Shown piece after piece: positions 1 through 6,954 of a DNA stretch of 14,440 nucleotides. A model generated the notes under the pieces. The model was not told the DNA's origin. It made no database searches and saw only the letters and a program-made list of their open reading frames with translations. The DNA is taken from NCBI GenBank assembly GCA_023426375.1, contig JAFAAV010000008.1:1-14440 (forward strand), read 5' to 3'. A program made the position numbers and the translations under genes. Within the stretch, counting starts at the first letter, position 1. Every line of letters begins with the position of its first letter. Source of the stretch: Actinomycetes bacterium (GTDB lineage Bacteria > Actinomycetota > Actinomycetes > Actinomycetales > Micrococcaceae).

Positions 1-27
1 GCCCCCCGCCCCCGGGGGGGGGGGGGG
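1..27. repeat. C-rich/G-rich homopolymer block at window edge
   Basis: The first 27 bases consist only of G and C: a C-rich stretch (C6, G, C5) followed by an unbroken run of 14 G. On the minus strand this lies about 45 bases past the terC stop and could fold into a GC-only stem, but no T-tract follows, so it is a poor intrinsic terminator. Because it sits exactly at the window edge it may also mark a hard-to-sequence or contig-end tract. A palindrome (CGACGTCG) follows at 28-35. Bases 36-72 hold nothing I can identify. Confidence 0.5.
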
Positions 28-72
28 CGACGTCGTTGTTCTAGCGGACCCGGTCAGGTCGCACTGGGGCCG

Positions 73-1413
73 TTAGCGGACGGAGGTGGAACCTCCGGAG
101 GGATGACCCTCAGGACCGCTGCCGTCCGTGGCCTTACCGGTGGGCTGCACCGTGGCCGTGGGGGCTGCCGACTCCACGTCGTCCTGGTCGAGGTCCGGGG
201 ACGGGGTCTTGACCTCACCCGTGGACTCGAATTCCTGCTGTTGACCGTGGACAGTATCCACCATCTTGCGGAACTTAGCGCGCGAGTCGATGAGCTCTTC
301 CTTGTGCTTCTCCGAGATCTTGGGGAACTGCTGAGTGAGTTCGGCGATCTTGGTGGAGATGCGGTTGCGCTCCTCGGCGGGAGCATCCTTGGGCAGAGCC
401 AGGTACTTCTCGGAAAGGTCCTGGGTCTTCTGGATGATCCGCAGGGCACGGCCCTTGGGACTGAACAACGAGGCGAGCACCGTAATGACCAGGATCGAGA
501 TGATCACGATCAGCGAGATACCGATACCGATTTCGACAACCGGAACGTGCTGGCCGTCGTTGATGAAGGACAGCGTGTTCTCGTGCAACGCGTGCAGCAT
601 CAGCTTGATACCGATGAACAGCAGAATGAGTGAGAGACCCCACGAGAGGTAGATCAGGCGATCCAGCAGTCCATCGATCAGGAAGTACAACTGGCGCAGA
701 CCCATGAGCGAGAACGCGGTAGCCGTGAAGACGATGTACGGCTCCTGCGTCAGGCCGAAGATCGCGGGGATGGAGTCCAGAGCGAAGAGGATGTCCGTAC
801 CGCCGATGGCCACCATGACCAACAGCATGGGGGTCATGACCTTCTTGCCGTTCTCCATGGTGAACAGCTTGTCGCCGTCGTAGTAATCGGTGGTCGGCAG
901 GACCTTCTTGGCCAGCCGCACCACGAAGTTGTCGGCCTCATCCGTGTCCGAATCCTTGACCTCGCCCGCGATGAGCTTGCCCGCGGTGTAAATCAGGATC
1001 AAACCGAACAGGTAGAACACCCACGAGAAGGCATTGATGGCCGCGGCACCGATGAAGATGAAGACGGTGCGGGCGATGAGTGCGAACACGATGCCGAACA
1101 GCAGGACCTTCTGCTGATCAGCGCGCGGAACCTTGAAGGACGCGATGATGATCAGGAAGACGAACAAGTTGTCGACCGACAGCGCCTTCTCCGTGATGTA
1201 ACCGCCGTAGTACTCCGCTGTCAGCGTCGGGCCATCCATCCACAGGATGAACAGGCCGAAGAGCAAAGCGATGCCCACGTACACGGCCGACCAGATGGCG
1301 GCCTCTTTGATGGTGGGTTCGTGCGGTTTCCGCACGTGGAAGAAGAAGTCATAGGCCAGAAGGCCCAAAATCAATGCAAGGGTGATGCCCCATTGCAGAC
1401 CAGAAATTTCCAT
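73..1413 (-). CDS. TerC-family integral membrane protein (probable metal/manganese homeostasis)
   Basis: A 446-residue protein of the TerC/Alx/YkoY family, which is linked to tellurite resistance and, better documented, to manganese export or metal loading of exported proteins. The two family signatures are visible: an acidic motif in YITEKALSVDNLFVF (72-86) and a second in DILFALDSIPAIFG (207-220); their Asp/Glu residues are thought to bind metal in the membrane. About nine hydrophobic helices lie between residues 7 and 316. A charged, coiled-coil-like cytoplasmic tail follows (319-446), ending in a Pro/Ser/Thr/Gly-rich low-complexity stretch; this tail is longer than in compact homologues such as E. 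coli Alx (about 320 residues). The ATG has GGAAAG nine bases upstream. The gene follows uvrB but has its own leader, which resembles the yybP-ykoY manganese riboswitch, supporting a role in manganese handling. The family call is firm; the transported ion is inferred. Confidence 0.93.
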   Translation of the reverse strand: MEISGLQWGITLALILGLLAYDFFFHVRKPHEPTIKEAAIWSAVYVGIALLFGLFILWMDGPTLTAEYYGGYITEKALSVDNLFVFLIIIASFKVPRADQQKVLLFGIVFALIARTVFIFIGAAAINAFSWVFYLFGLILIYTAGKLIAGEVKDSDTDEADNFVVRLAKKVLPTTDYYDGDKLFTMENGKKVMTPMLLVMVAIGGTDILFALDSIPAIFGLTQEPYIVFTATAFSLMGLRQLYFLIDGLLDRLIYLSWGLSLILLFIGIKLMLHALHENTLSFINDGQHVPVVEIGIGISLIVIISILVITVLASLFSPKGRALRIIQKTQDLSEKYLALPKDAPAEERNRISTKIAELTQQFPKISEKHKEELIDSRAKFRKMVDTVHGQQQEFESTGEVKTPSPDLDQDDVESAAPTATVQPTGKATDGSGPEGHPSGGSTSVR

Positions 1414-1450
1414 GTGTCAGCACTTTCCATTGGGAGATCCGGGTGATTAC

Positions 1451-1592
1451 CGTGGGTCTCTCCACCGATCGGCACTCGGTCGACTCACCGATGACGGTGG
1501 TCTTGGCGCCGTGGGTGATCGGTTGCTGTGCCCGGAGTGACAACTTTGCCGCTCGTGCTGACGTTCACAGCTCTTAGGGATACTCCCCCACG
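1451..1592 (-). ncRNA. Candidate yybP-ykoY (manganese) riboswitch in terC leader
   Basis: The minus-strand RNA upstream of terC begins CGUGGG, directly followed by GGAGUAU, and ends about 38 bases before the start codon with GAGAGA directly followed by CCCACG. The two ends form a perfect 6-bp closing helix (1587-1592 with 1451-1456). This matches the arrangement of the yybP-ykoY class: closing helix, a 5' GGGGAGUA loop and a 3' AGCAAGACC-like loop that dock on each other. Between them lie a CGUCAUCGG segment, resembling the conserved GUCRUC element, and a long imperfect hairpin (CCACCG, 2-base bulge, AUCGG; pairing with CCGAU, CGGUGG). The downstream gene is of the TerC family, the class's commonest partner. 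The motif match was made by eye; no covariance model was run. I see no terminator after it, so control of translation or Rho-dependent control is likely. Confidence 0.7.
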
Positions 1593-1606
1593 TTGTGGTT
1601 CGACTT

Positions 1607-1634
1607 AGTTTACACAGGCGCGGTCACAGGTCAG
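1607..1634 (-). promoter_or_regulatory. Possible terC promoter
   Basis: TAAACT (1612-1607) fits the actinobacterial -10 pattern TANNNT. CTGACC (1634-1629) is a weak -35 match at 16 bases spacing and overlaps the end of uvrB. Transcription would begin near 1600, just before the riboswitch closing helix, which makes sense of its position. The -35 is poor, so this is a tentative call. Confidence 0.4.
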
Positions 1635-3772
1635 GCGTGACCGGCATCTTTCATGCGGCGCAGTTCCTTCTTGAGGTCCGCCAATTCATCGCGCAATCGG
1701 GCCGCGAGTTCGAATTGCAGCTCGGCCGCGGCGTTACGCATCTGCTCGCTCAACTGTTCGATGAGCTCCACGAGATCCTCGGCCGGAGCAGCCTGAACGC
1801 CGTCCCGGAGGAGCTTGGATTCGGCCTTGGATGCAGCTTCGCGCTGAGTCTCCGAGGCACCCTTTTTCTTGCCACCCTTGACCGGGGCAGTGTGGTCGTT
1901 CGCGGCAGCCCGCTGGGCCAGGAGAGTTCGGGTGTCTTCGTCCTCTCGCGCCAACTGATCGGTGATGTCCGCGATGCGCTTGCGCAGCGGTTGCGGATCG
2001 ATCCCGTGCTCTTTGTTGTACGCAACCTGAATCTCACGGCGACGGTTGGTTTCGTCGATGGCCGTTTCCATGGAGTCCGTGATCTTGTCCGCGTACATGT
2101 GAACCTCGCCCGACACGTTACGGGCGGCACGTCCGATGGTCTGAATGAGCGACGTGGTGGAACGCAGGAAACCTTCCTTGTCGGCATCCAGGATGGCCAC
2201 GAGCGAGACCTCCGGGAGGTCCAGGCCCTCACGTAGCAGGTTGATGCCCACGAGCACGTCGAAGGTGCCCATGCGCAAATCCCGCAGTAGTTCCACGCGC
2301 TTGAGCGTGTCCACGTCCGAGTGCAAGTACTGCACCCGCACACCGTGTTCCATGAGGTACTCGGTGAGGTCCTCCGCCATGCGTTTGGTGAGCGTGGTGA
2401 CCAGCACGCGTTCGTTGCGTTCGACGCGCAGCTCGATCTGCTCGAGCAGGTCGTCGATCTGGCCCTTGGTGGGCTTGACCACGACCTGCGGGTCCACCAG
2501 ACCGGTGGGGCGAATGATCTGTTCGACCACGGAATCCACCTTGGCCATTTCGTACTTGCCCGGTGTCGCGGACATGTACATGGTTTGGCCGATGCGCTCC
2601 AGGAACTCGTCGAATTTCAGGGGCCGGTTGTCCATGGCGGAGGGCAGACGGAAGCCGTGTTCCACCAGGGTGCGCTTACGGGACATATCGCCCTCGTACA
2701 TGCCACCGATCTGGGGCACGGTCACGTGGGACTCGTCGATGATGAGCAGGAAGTCGTCCGGGAAGTAGTCCAGTAGACAGTGCGGTGCGGAACCACGGGG
2801 GCGACCGTCAATGTGCAACGAGTAGTTCTCGATGCCGTTGCAGTACCCCATCTGCTCCATCATTTCGAGGTCGTACGTGGTGCGCATCCGCAACCGCTGG
2901 GCCTCCACGAGCTTGTTCTGGGATTCCAGTTCCTGAAGGCGTTCCTGCAGTTCGTTCTGAATGGTCTCCACCGCGCGAGCCATGCGCTCAGCGCCGGCCA
3001 CGTAGTGCGAGGCCGGGAACACGTACATTTCCTGTTCCTCGTTGACGATCTCCCCCGTCAACGGGTGCAGCGTGTAGATCGACTCGATCTCGTCCCCGAA
3101 GAACTCGATCCGGATGGCCAGTTCCTCGTACATGGGGATAATTTCCACGGTGTCCCCGCGCACTCGGAACGTGCCGCGGTGGAAATCGATGTCGTTGCGG
3201 GCGTACTGCATGTTCACGAACTGGCGGAGCAGGTCATCGCGATCCATTTCCTGCCCCACGGCCAGCGTGACCATTTGCTTGACGTACTCTTCCGGCGTAC
3301 CCAGGCCGTAGATGCAGGACACAGTAGACACCACCACGGTGTCGCGACGCGTGAGCAGCGCATTGGTGGCAGAGTGCCGCAACCGTTCGACTTCCTCGTT
3401 GATCGAGGAATCCTTCTCGATGAAGGTGTCCGTCTGCGGGACATACGCTTCAGGCTGGTAGTAGTCGTAGTACGAGACGAAGTATTCGACCGCGTTGTTG
3501 GGCAGCAGCTCACGCAGCTCGTTGGCCAACTGCGCGGCCAGGGTCTTGTTCTGCACCAGAAGTAGTGTGGGTCGCTGAACCGCCTCGATCAGCCACGCAG
3601 CGGTGGCCGATTTACCGGTACCAGTGGCGCCCATCAGAACGACGTCTTTCTCGCCGCCCTGAATGCGTTCGGTCAGTTCCGCAATGGCCTTGGGCTGATC
3701 GCCCGCGGGCTGGAATTCGGAAACCACCTCGAACGGTGCGACGACGCGATTGATTTTCTGAGCCAGCGACAT
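1631..3772 (-). CDS. uvrB: UvrABC system protein B (excinuclease subunit)
   Basis: A 713-residue UvrB, the damage-verifying helicase-like subunit of nucleotide excision repair: it is loaded by UvrA, inserts a beta-hairpin between the strands and recruits UvrC. Visible landmarks are the family N-terminus ending FQPAGDQPKAI (20-30), the Walker A loop GATGTGKS (48-55), the beta-hairpin region beginning YYDYYQPEAYVPQTD (101-115), the DESH box (346-349), SATPG (401-405), and helicase C-terminal motifs including GINLLREGLDLPE (509-521) and QTIGRAARN (544-552). The C-terminal UVR motif that contacts UvrC is at about 668-707. Length is normal for an actinobacterial UvrB. It starts 30 bases after coaE, with GGTGG close to the ATG and a GGAGGAG further upstream, so it is probably co-transcribed with coaE. 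The order coaE-uvrB is conserved in Actinobacteria. I saw no defects. Confidence 0.98.
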   Translation of the reverse strand: MSLAQKINRVVAPFEVVSEFQPAGDQPKAIAELTERIQGGEKDVVLMGATGTGKSATAAWLIEAVQRPTLLLVQNKTLAAQLANELRELLPNNAVEYFVSYYDYYQPEAYVPQTDTFIEKDSSINEEVERLRHSATNALLTRRDTVVVSTVSCIYGLGTPEEYVKQMVTLAVGQEMDRDDLLRQFVNMQYARNDIDFHRGTFRVRGDTVEIIPMYEELAIRIEFFGDEIESIYTLHPLTGEIVNEEQEMYVFPASHYVAGAERMARAVETIQNELQERLQELESQNKLVEAQRLRMRTTYDLEMMEQMGYCNGIENYSLHIDGRPRGSAPHCLLDYFPDDFLLIIDESHVTVPQIGGMYEGDMSRKRTLVEHGFRLPSAMDNRPLKFDEFLERIGQTMYMSATPGKYEMAKVDSVVEQIIRPTGLVDPQVVVKPTKGQIDDLLEQIELRVERNERVLVTTLTKRMAEDLTEYLMEHGVRVQYLHSDVDTLKRVELLRDLRMGTFDVLVGINLLREGLDLPEVSLVAILDADKEGFLRSTTSLIQTIGRAARNVSGEVHMYADKITDSMETAIDETNRRREIQVAYNKEHGIDPQPLRKRIADITDQLAREDEDTRTLLAQRAAANDHTAPVKGGKKKGASETQREAASKAESKLLRDGVQAAPAEDLVELIEQLSEQMRNAAAELQFELAARLRDELADLKKELRRMKDAGHA

Positions 3773-3802
3773 GCCACCAGAGTACGCGCCTCCTCCGACA
3801 CG

Positions 3803-4429
3803 CTAACCAGCCTGTGATCGCCACCATTCATCGACCTGCTGCAACAGATCATCGACCGTTCCCGAATTGTCGAAGACAGTGGTCGCCGCGGCCCGGCGTT
3901 GCTCGTCAGTGGCTTGCGCGGCAATCCGACGCCGAGCGTCGTCGTCGGCCATGCCCCGATCGGTGACCATCCGACGAACCCGTTCCTCGATCGGTGCCTC
4001 GACCACTAGAACCTGGTCCATGTCCGTGTGCTGCCCGGTCTCGACCAAAAGGGGCATGTCATACACGACCACCGAGCCAGGTGCGGCTTCCGCCATCAAA
4101 CGAGCCGTTTCCTCGCGCACCATTGGGTGAATAATGCCGTTCAGAGTCTCAAGTTGCAGTTCATCGTTGAAGACAATGTTGGCGAGTTCCTGCCTCAGCA
4201 GCTCACCGGTGACCGGGTCGATCACAGAATCGCCGAAGTGCTCGCGGATAGCGTTGAGTCCGCGCTCCCCTGCTTTCTGCAGGTCCCTCGCGATGGCATC
4301 CGCATCGATGACAACCGCACCGAGTTCCGCAAGCCTCCGGGACACGGTGGACTTACCGGAGGCGATTCCACCGGTCAAACCCACCGTCACCACGGGGTGC
4401 CCGCCCGTACGCCCTTCGTGGTCATTCAC
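3803..4429 (-). CDS. coaE: Dephospho-CoA kinase
   Basis: A 208-residue CoaE, which phosphorylates the 3'-hydroxyl of the ribose of dephospho-CoA using ATP, the last step of coenzyme A synthesis in the cytosol. Expected residues are present: P-loop GGIASGKS (20-27), the DAD acceptor-site motif (42-44), HPMVREE (101-107), DMPLLVETG (124-132), lid arginines around 152-158, Gln172 in the AAQATDEQR segment, and DNSG (187-190). It lacks the C-terminal GrpB-like (UPF0157) extension found on mycobacterial CoaE. I chose the GTG at 4429 because AGAAGGAG (4444-4437) lies seven bases upstream; this gives a 12-residue N-terminal extension before the first beta-strand. In-frame GTG codons at 4393 and 4390 are alternatives. 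The start overlaps the end of the upstream transporter-kinase gene by 8 bases, implying translational coupling. A diverged copy of this protein forms the C-terminus of that upstream gene. Confidence 0.96.
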   Translation of the reverse strand: MNDHEGRTGGHPVVTVGLTGGIASGKSTVSRRLAELGAVVIDADAIARDLQKAGERGLNAIREHFGDSVIDPVTGELLRQELANIVFNDELQLETLNGIIHPMVREETARLMAEAAPGSVVVYDMPLLVETGQHTDMDQVLVVEAPIEERVRRMVTDRGMADDDARRRIAAQATDEQRRAAATTVFDNSGTVDDLLQQVDEWWRSQAG

Positions 4430-6779
4430 GAGTGGACTCCTTCTGGCCGACGACCTCCGGAACAGCCGGGACCACATACTCGTCCCAAATTCGTTGCACC
4501 TGACTGCGGAGATACTCGTTGTCACCGTCGTTGACGACCACCTCGTCCGCGATCTCACGGCGCTCGTCGTCGCTCGTGGAATCGTCCACTCGGTCCCAGG
4601 CCTCTTCTCGAGTCATGTCCGTTTCTTGCACCATGCGCTCCACCCGAACGTCCGCGGGTGCTTCCACGGCAACTACCACGTCGAATCGTTCGGATTGTCC
4701 GGATTCCACCAGATCACGAACGTCGTGGACCAACACGGTGTCCGGGCCGGCACTGCGGCCCCGGTGACGGGACTCTTCCCGCACCAATGGCAACACGAGG
4801 TCGTTGATCCGCTTCCGTGCCGCCTCGTTGTTGGACTTCACATGGGTCAAAGCGACCATGTCCACGGAACCGTCCGGTGCGGTGACGGTATCGCCGAACA
4901 TTCGCACGATGTCATCGTGCGCTTCGGTGCCCCGCCGCAGGACGTGAGCCCAGATCTCGTCGTTGTCGACCACCGTGGCCCCGAGGTCAGCGAAGGCCTG
5001 GGCGACCGTGGTCTTGCCCGCCGAGTACCCACCAATCAGTGCCAGCTGCAGGACTGGCTGACCTTCCTTCTCTCGCTGCCAATGCCATGTCCGAGGTTGA
5101 TGGGTGTTGTGCTCGGGTTCCGTGCCCACCTCGTACTCGGGCCTCATGACGTAGTCTTCGACGGCGGTCGAACCTTCCTGCGCCCGACGGTGGTACTCCT
5201 CAACCGGCAGTACTTGCTTCCACTGACGTGTTCGAAGAGGTTTGGCCGTTCCTGCATCCTCGCGGATCGCTTGGAAGAGCATGAGGGATTGCAGCAAGGA
5301 CATCAGCATGACGGGGGCACCGATCACGATGATCACTTCCTGCAGGGCCGCCAGTCCGCTCTCACCGGAGGTGGTGATGATCGCTGCACACACGGCTCCG
5401 ACGGACAGAGCCCAGAAGACCCGCTGCCGTTTGGGGCCCTGGTCCTCAAACCCCGATGCCATGGAGTCCATAACCAGAGCACCCGAGTCGATGGACGTGA
5501 TGAAGAAAATCGTGATGACCACCAGAGCAAGGACCGCGGTGGCTTCGAAGAACGGGAAGTTCTGAAGCAGCTGGAACAATGCAGCTTCCACGTTGCCGTC
5601 TTCCACAATCGTCTGCGTCATGGACCTTTCCGTGCCTTCGGCACGGTCGATCTGGAAGGCGCTCAAACCGTAGATCGCCATCCAGATGACCACGAACACC
5701 GAAGGGACACCCAGCACGCCGATCACGAACTGGCGAATGGTGCGGCCTCGCGAGATCTTGGCCACGAACATGCCCACGAACGGCGCCCATGTGACCGTCC
5801 ATGCCCAGTAGAAGACGGTCCAGTCGCCCGACCATTCGCCGTTACCGAATGTGTCGTTGAAGAAGGCCAGCGTGGGCAGTGCGTTGAGATAGCTACCGGC
5901 GGACTCGACCATTCCACGCATCAAGGACATGCTGGCGCCGGCCATGAGGATGAACACGAGAAGAGCGACCGCGGCCACGATGTTGATGTAGGACAGCCGC
6001 TTCACGCCCTTGTCCATACCCGCCATCACGGATGCCAGTCCCACCGCGGTCACCACGGCAATGATCGCCGCCTGAATCCATCCCGCAATGGGAATGCCGT
6101 ACACGTAGTTCATGCCGCTGTTGATCTGCATGGCACCCAGCCCCACGGACACTCCCAATCCGAAAACCGTGGCCACAATCGCCATGATGTCGATTGCCTT
6201 GCCGATCGGGCCGTGGATGCCGTCACCCAGGAGAGGCTGGAACGCTGAGGAAACCCGCGGGGGCAGTTTCCGCTTGTACGTGAAATACCCGAATGCCAAG
6301 CCGGGAACGATGAAGATGCCCCACATGTGCAGCCCGAAGTGGAAGTTGGATATGTTCATGGCTTCCACGGCGGCCTGGTCCGAGAACGGCTCGGTGCCGT
6401 ACATGGGCGGGTTCGCATAATGGTTCATGGGCTCGGCCACGCCCCAGAACATGAGGACCGCGCCCAGGCCCGCTGCGAACAGCATGCCGAACCAGGCGAC
6501 ACCCGAGTACTCGGGTTCGGAATCGTCGTCGCCGATCTTCAACCGGCCGTAGCGACTCAGTGCCAACCCGATCGCGAAGATCACCATGATCGTGACGCTG
6601 AACGTGAAGAACCAGCCGACCTGATAGCGCAATGCGGTGGACACGGCGCCGAAAAAGCCCTGCACCTGCGATGGAAACAGGCCCATTGCCGCGGTGAACA
6701 GGACGATCAGTCCGGCGGAGATGAAGAAAATTGAGGGGGTGGTTCTCAGGCCTAGTCGGTCATGCAAGCGATTGAGCAT
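4422..6779 (-). CDS. BCCT-family transporter fused to a CoaE-like P-loop kinase domain
   Basis: A 785-residue protein from the ATG at 6779, which has GGAAG nine bases upstream; an in-frame GTG at 6812 would give 796 residues but has no ribosome site. Residues ~15-505 form a betaine/carnitine/choline transporter with about twelve membrane helices. Family motifs include MFWGVAEPMNHY (110-121), the signature WTVFYWAWTVTWAPF (about 320-334) followed by AKISRGRT, and a FITSIDSG stretch (~426-433) corresponding to a sodium-site region in BetP. The known family imports compatible solutes or quaternary amines by ion coupling. A hydrophilic linker (~506-575) leads into a domain (~577-774) that aligns throughout with the neighbouring CoaE: P-loop GGYSAGKT (583-590), DND (605-607) in place of DAD, LPLVREE in place of HPMVREE, DVRDLVESG in place of DMPLLVETG, no lid Arg at the TDM segment, no AAQ glutamine, and VVNDGD in place of DNSG. 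ATP binding is therefore plausible, while dephospho-CoA kinase activity is doubtful. No frameshift is visible in the linker. The transported substrate is unknown. Confidence 0.9.
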   Translation of the reverse strand: MLNRLHDRLGLRTTPSIFFISAGLIVLFTAAMGLFPSQVQGFFGAVSTALRYQVGWFFTFSVTIMVIFAIGLALSRYGRLKIGDDDSEPEYSGVAWFGMLFAAGLGAVLMFWGVAEPMNHYANPPMYGTEPFSDQAAVEAMNISNFHFGLHMWGIFIVPGLAFGYFTYKRKLPPRVSSAFQPLLGDGIHGPIGKAIDIMAIVATVFGLGVSVGLGAMQINSGMNYVYGIPIAGWIQAAIIAVVTAVGLASVMAGMDKGVKRLSYINIVAAVALLVFILMAGASMSLMRGMVESAGSYLNALPTLAFFNDTFGNGEWSGDWTVFYWAWTVTWAPFVGMFVAKISRGRTIRQFVIGVLGVPSVFVVIWMAIYGLSAFQIDRAEGTERSMTQTIVEDGNVEAALFQLLQNFPFFEATAVLALVVITIFFITSIDSGALVMDSMASGFEDQGPKRQRVFWALSVGAVCAAIITTSGESGLAALQEVIIVIGAPVMLMSLLQSLMLFQAIREDAGTAKPLRTRQWKQVLPVEEYHRRAQEGSTAVEDYVMRPEYEVGTEPEHNTHQPRTWHWQREKEGQPVLQLALIGGYSAGKTTVAQAFADLGATVVDNDEIWAHVLRRGTEAHDDIVRMFGDTVTAPDGSVDMVALTHVKSNNEAARKRINDLVLPLVREESRHRGRSAGPDTVLVHDVRDLVESGQSERFDVVVAVEAPADVRVERMVQETDMTREEAWDRVDDSTSDDERREIADEVVVNDGDNEYLRSQVQRIWDEYVVPAVPEVVGQKESTRE
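4437..4444 (-). promoter_or_regulatory. coaE ribosome binding site inside the upstream gene
   Basis: AGAAGGAG, seven bases before the GTG at 4429, lies entirely within the last codons of the transporter-kinase reading frame. It is the strongest Shine-Dalgarno sequence in this part of the window and decides the coaE start. Ribosomes ending on the upstream gene stop at 4422-4424, within reach of the same site. Confidence 0.75.
5052..5072 (-). other. Shine-Dalgarno-like tract at the transporter/kinase domain boundary
   Basis: Within the fusion reading frame the codons for Glu-Lys-Glu-Gly read GAGAAGGAAGGT (5072-5061), a strong anti-16S match. Seven bases later, exactly where the CoaE-like domain begins, is the codon GTC (5054-5052), one base from GTG. 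The real coaE downstream has the same layout (AGAAGGAG, seven bases, GTG). I interpret this as a relic start of a once separate gene. Conventional internal starts nearest the domain are an ATG at 5147 and a GTG at V551, neither with a good ribosome site. Confidence 0.4.
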
Positions 6780-6812
6780 GTTCCATTGCTTCCGGATCGA
6801 CGGAGCCGGCAC

Positions 6813-6865
6813 CGTGAGTCAGCTCACGACCGGTTGATAACGGTCCACTACTGTACCGACCGGTC
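6813..6865. promoter_or_regulatory. Inverted and spaced repeats upstream of the transporter gene
   Basis: The 142-base gap between the small membrane protein and the transporter holds a perfect 6-bp inverted repeat with a 4-base loop (CGTGAG-TCAG-CTCACG, 6813-6828). It also holds two copies of GACCGGT followed by T or C (6828-6835 and 6858-6865) whose starts are exactly 30 bases apart, with AACGGTCC between them. Such arrangements are typical of regulator binding sites. A TACAGT on the minus strand could be a -10, but no convincing -35 is in place. Bases 6866-6954 show nothing else I can name. Confidence 0.35.
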
Positions 6866-6954
6866 ACGAACTGACAGATATTGGCGCACCTTGGCCGGAG
6901 ACCGTTACTTCTTCGTGACGTTCTCCTACTTCCGACTGTGAATGCGAAGCGAGA

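Noticed and set aside
4430..4558. 43-codon upstream extension of coaE
   Set aside because: It lies wholly within the CoaE-like domain of the preceding gene; the GTG at 4429 has a strong ribosome site.
5060..5300. Frameshift or lost stop as an artefact creating the transporter-kinase fusion
   Set aside because: No codon-quality break is visible in the linker and both halves are intact in one frame; kept only as a check because raw reads are not available.
4134..6248. Open frame of 704 codons on the plus strand opposite the transporter
   Set aside because: Its translation is rich in His, Asp and Arg with no fold-like pattern, as expected opposite a GC-rich gene; the minus frame has clear BCCT and CoaE-like motifs.
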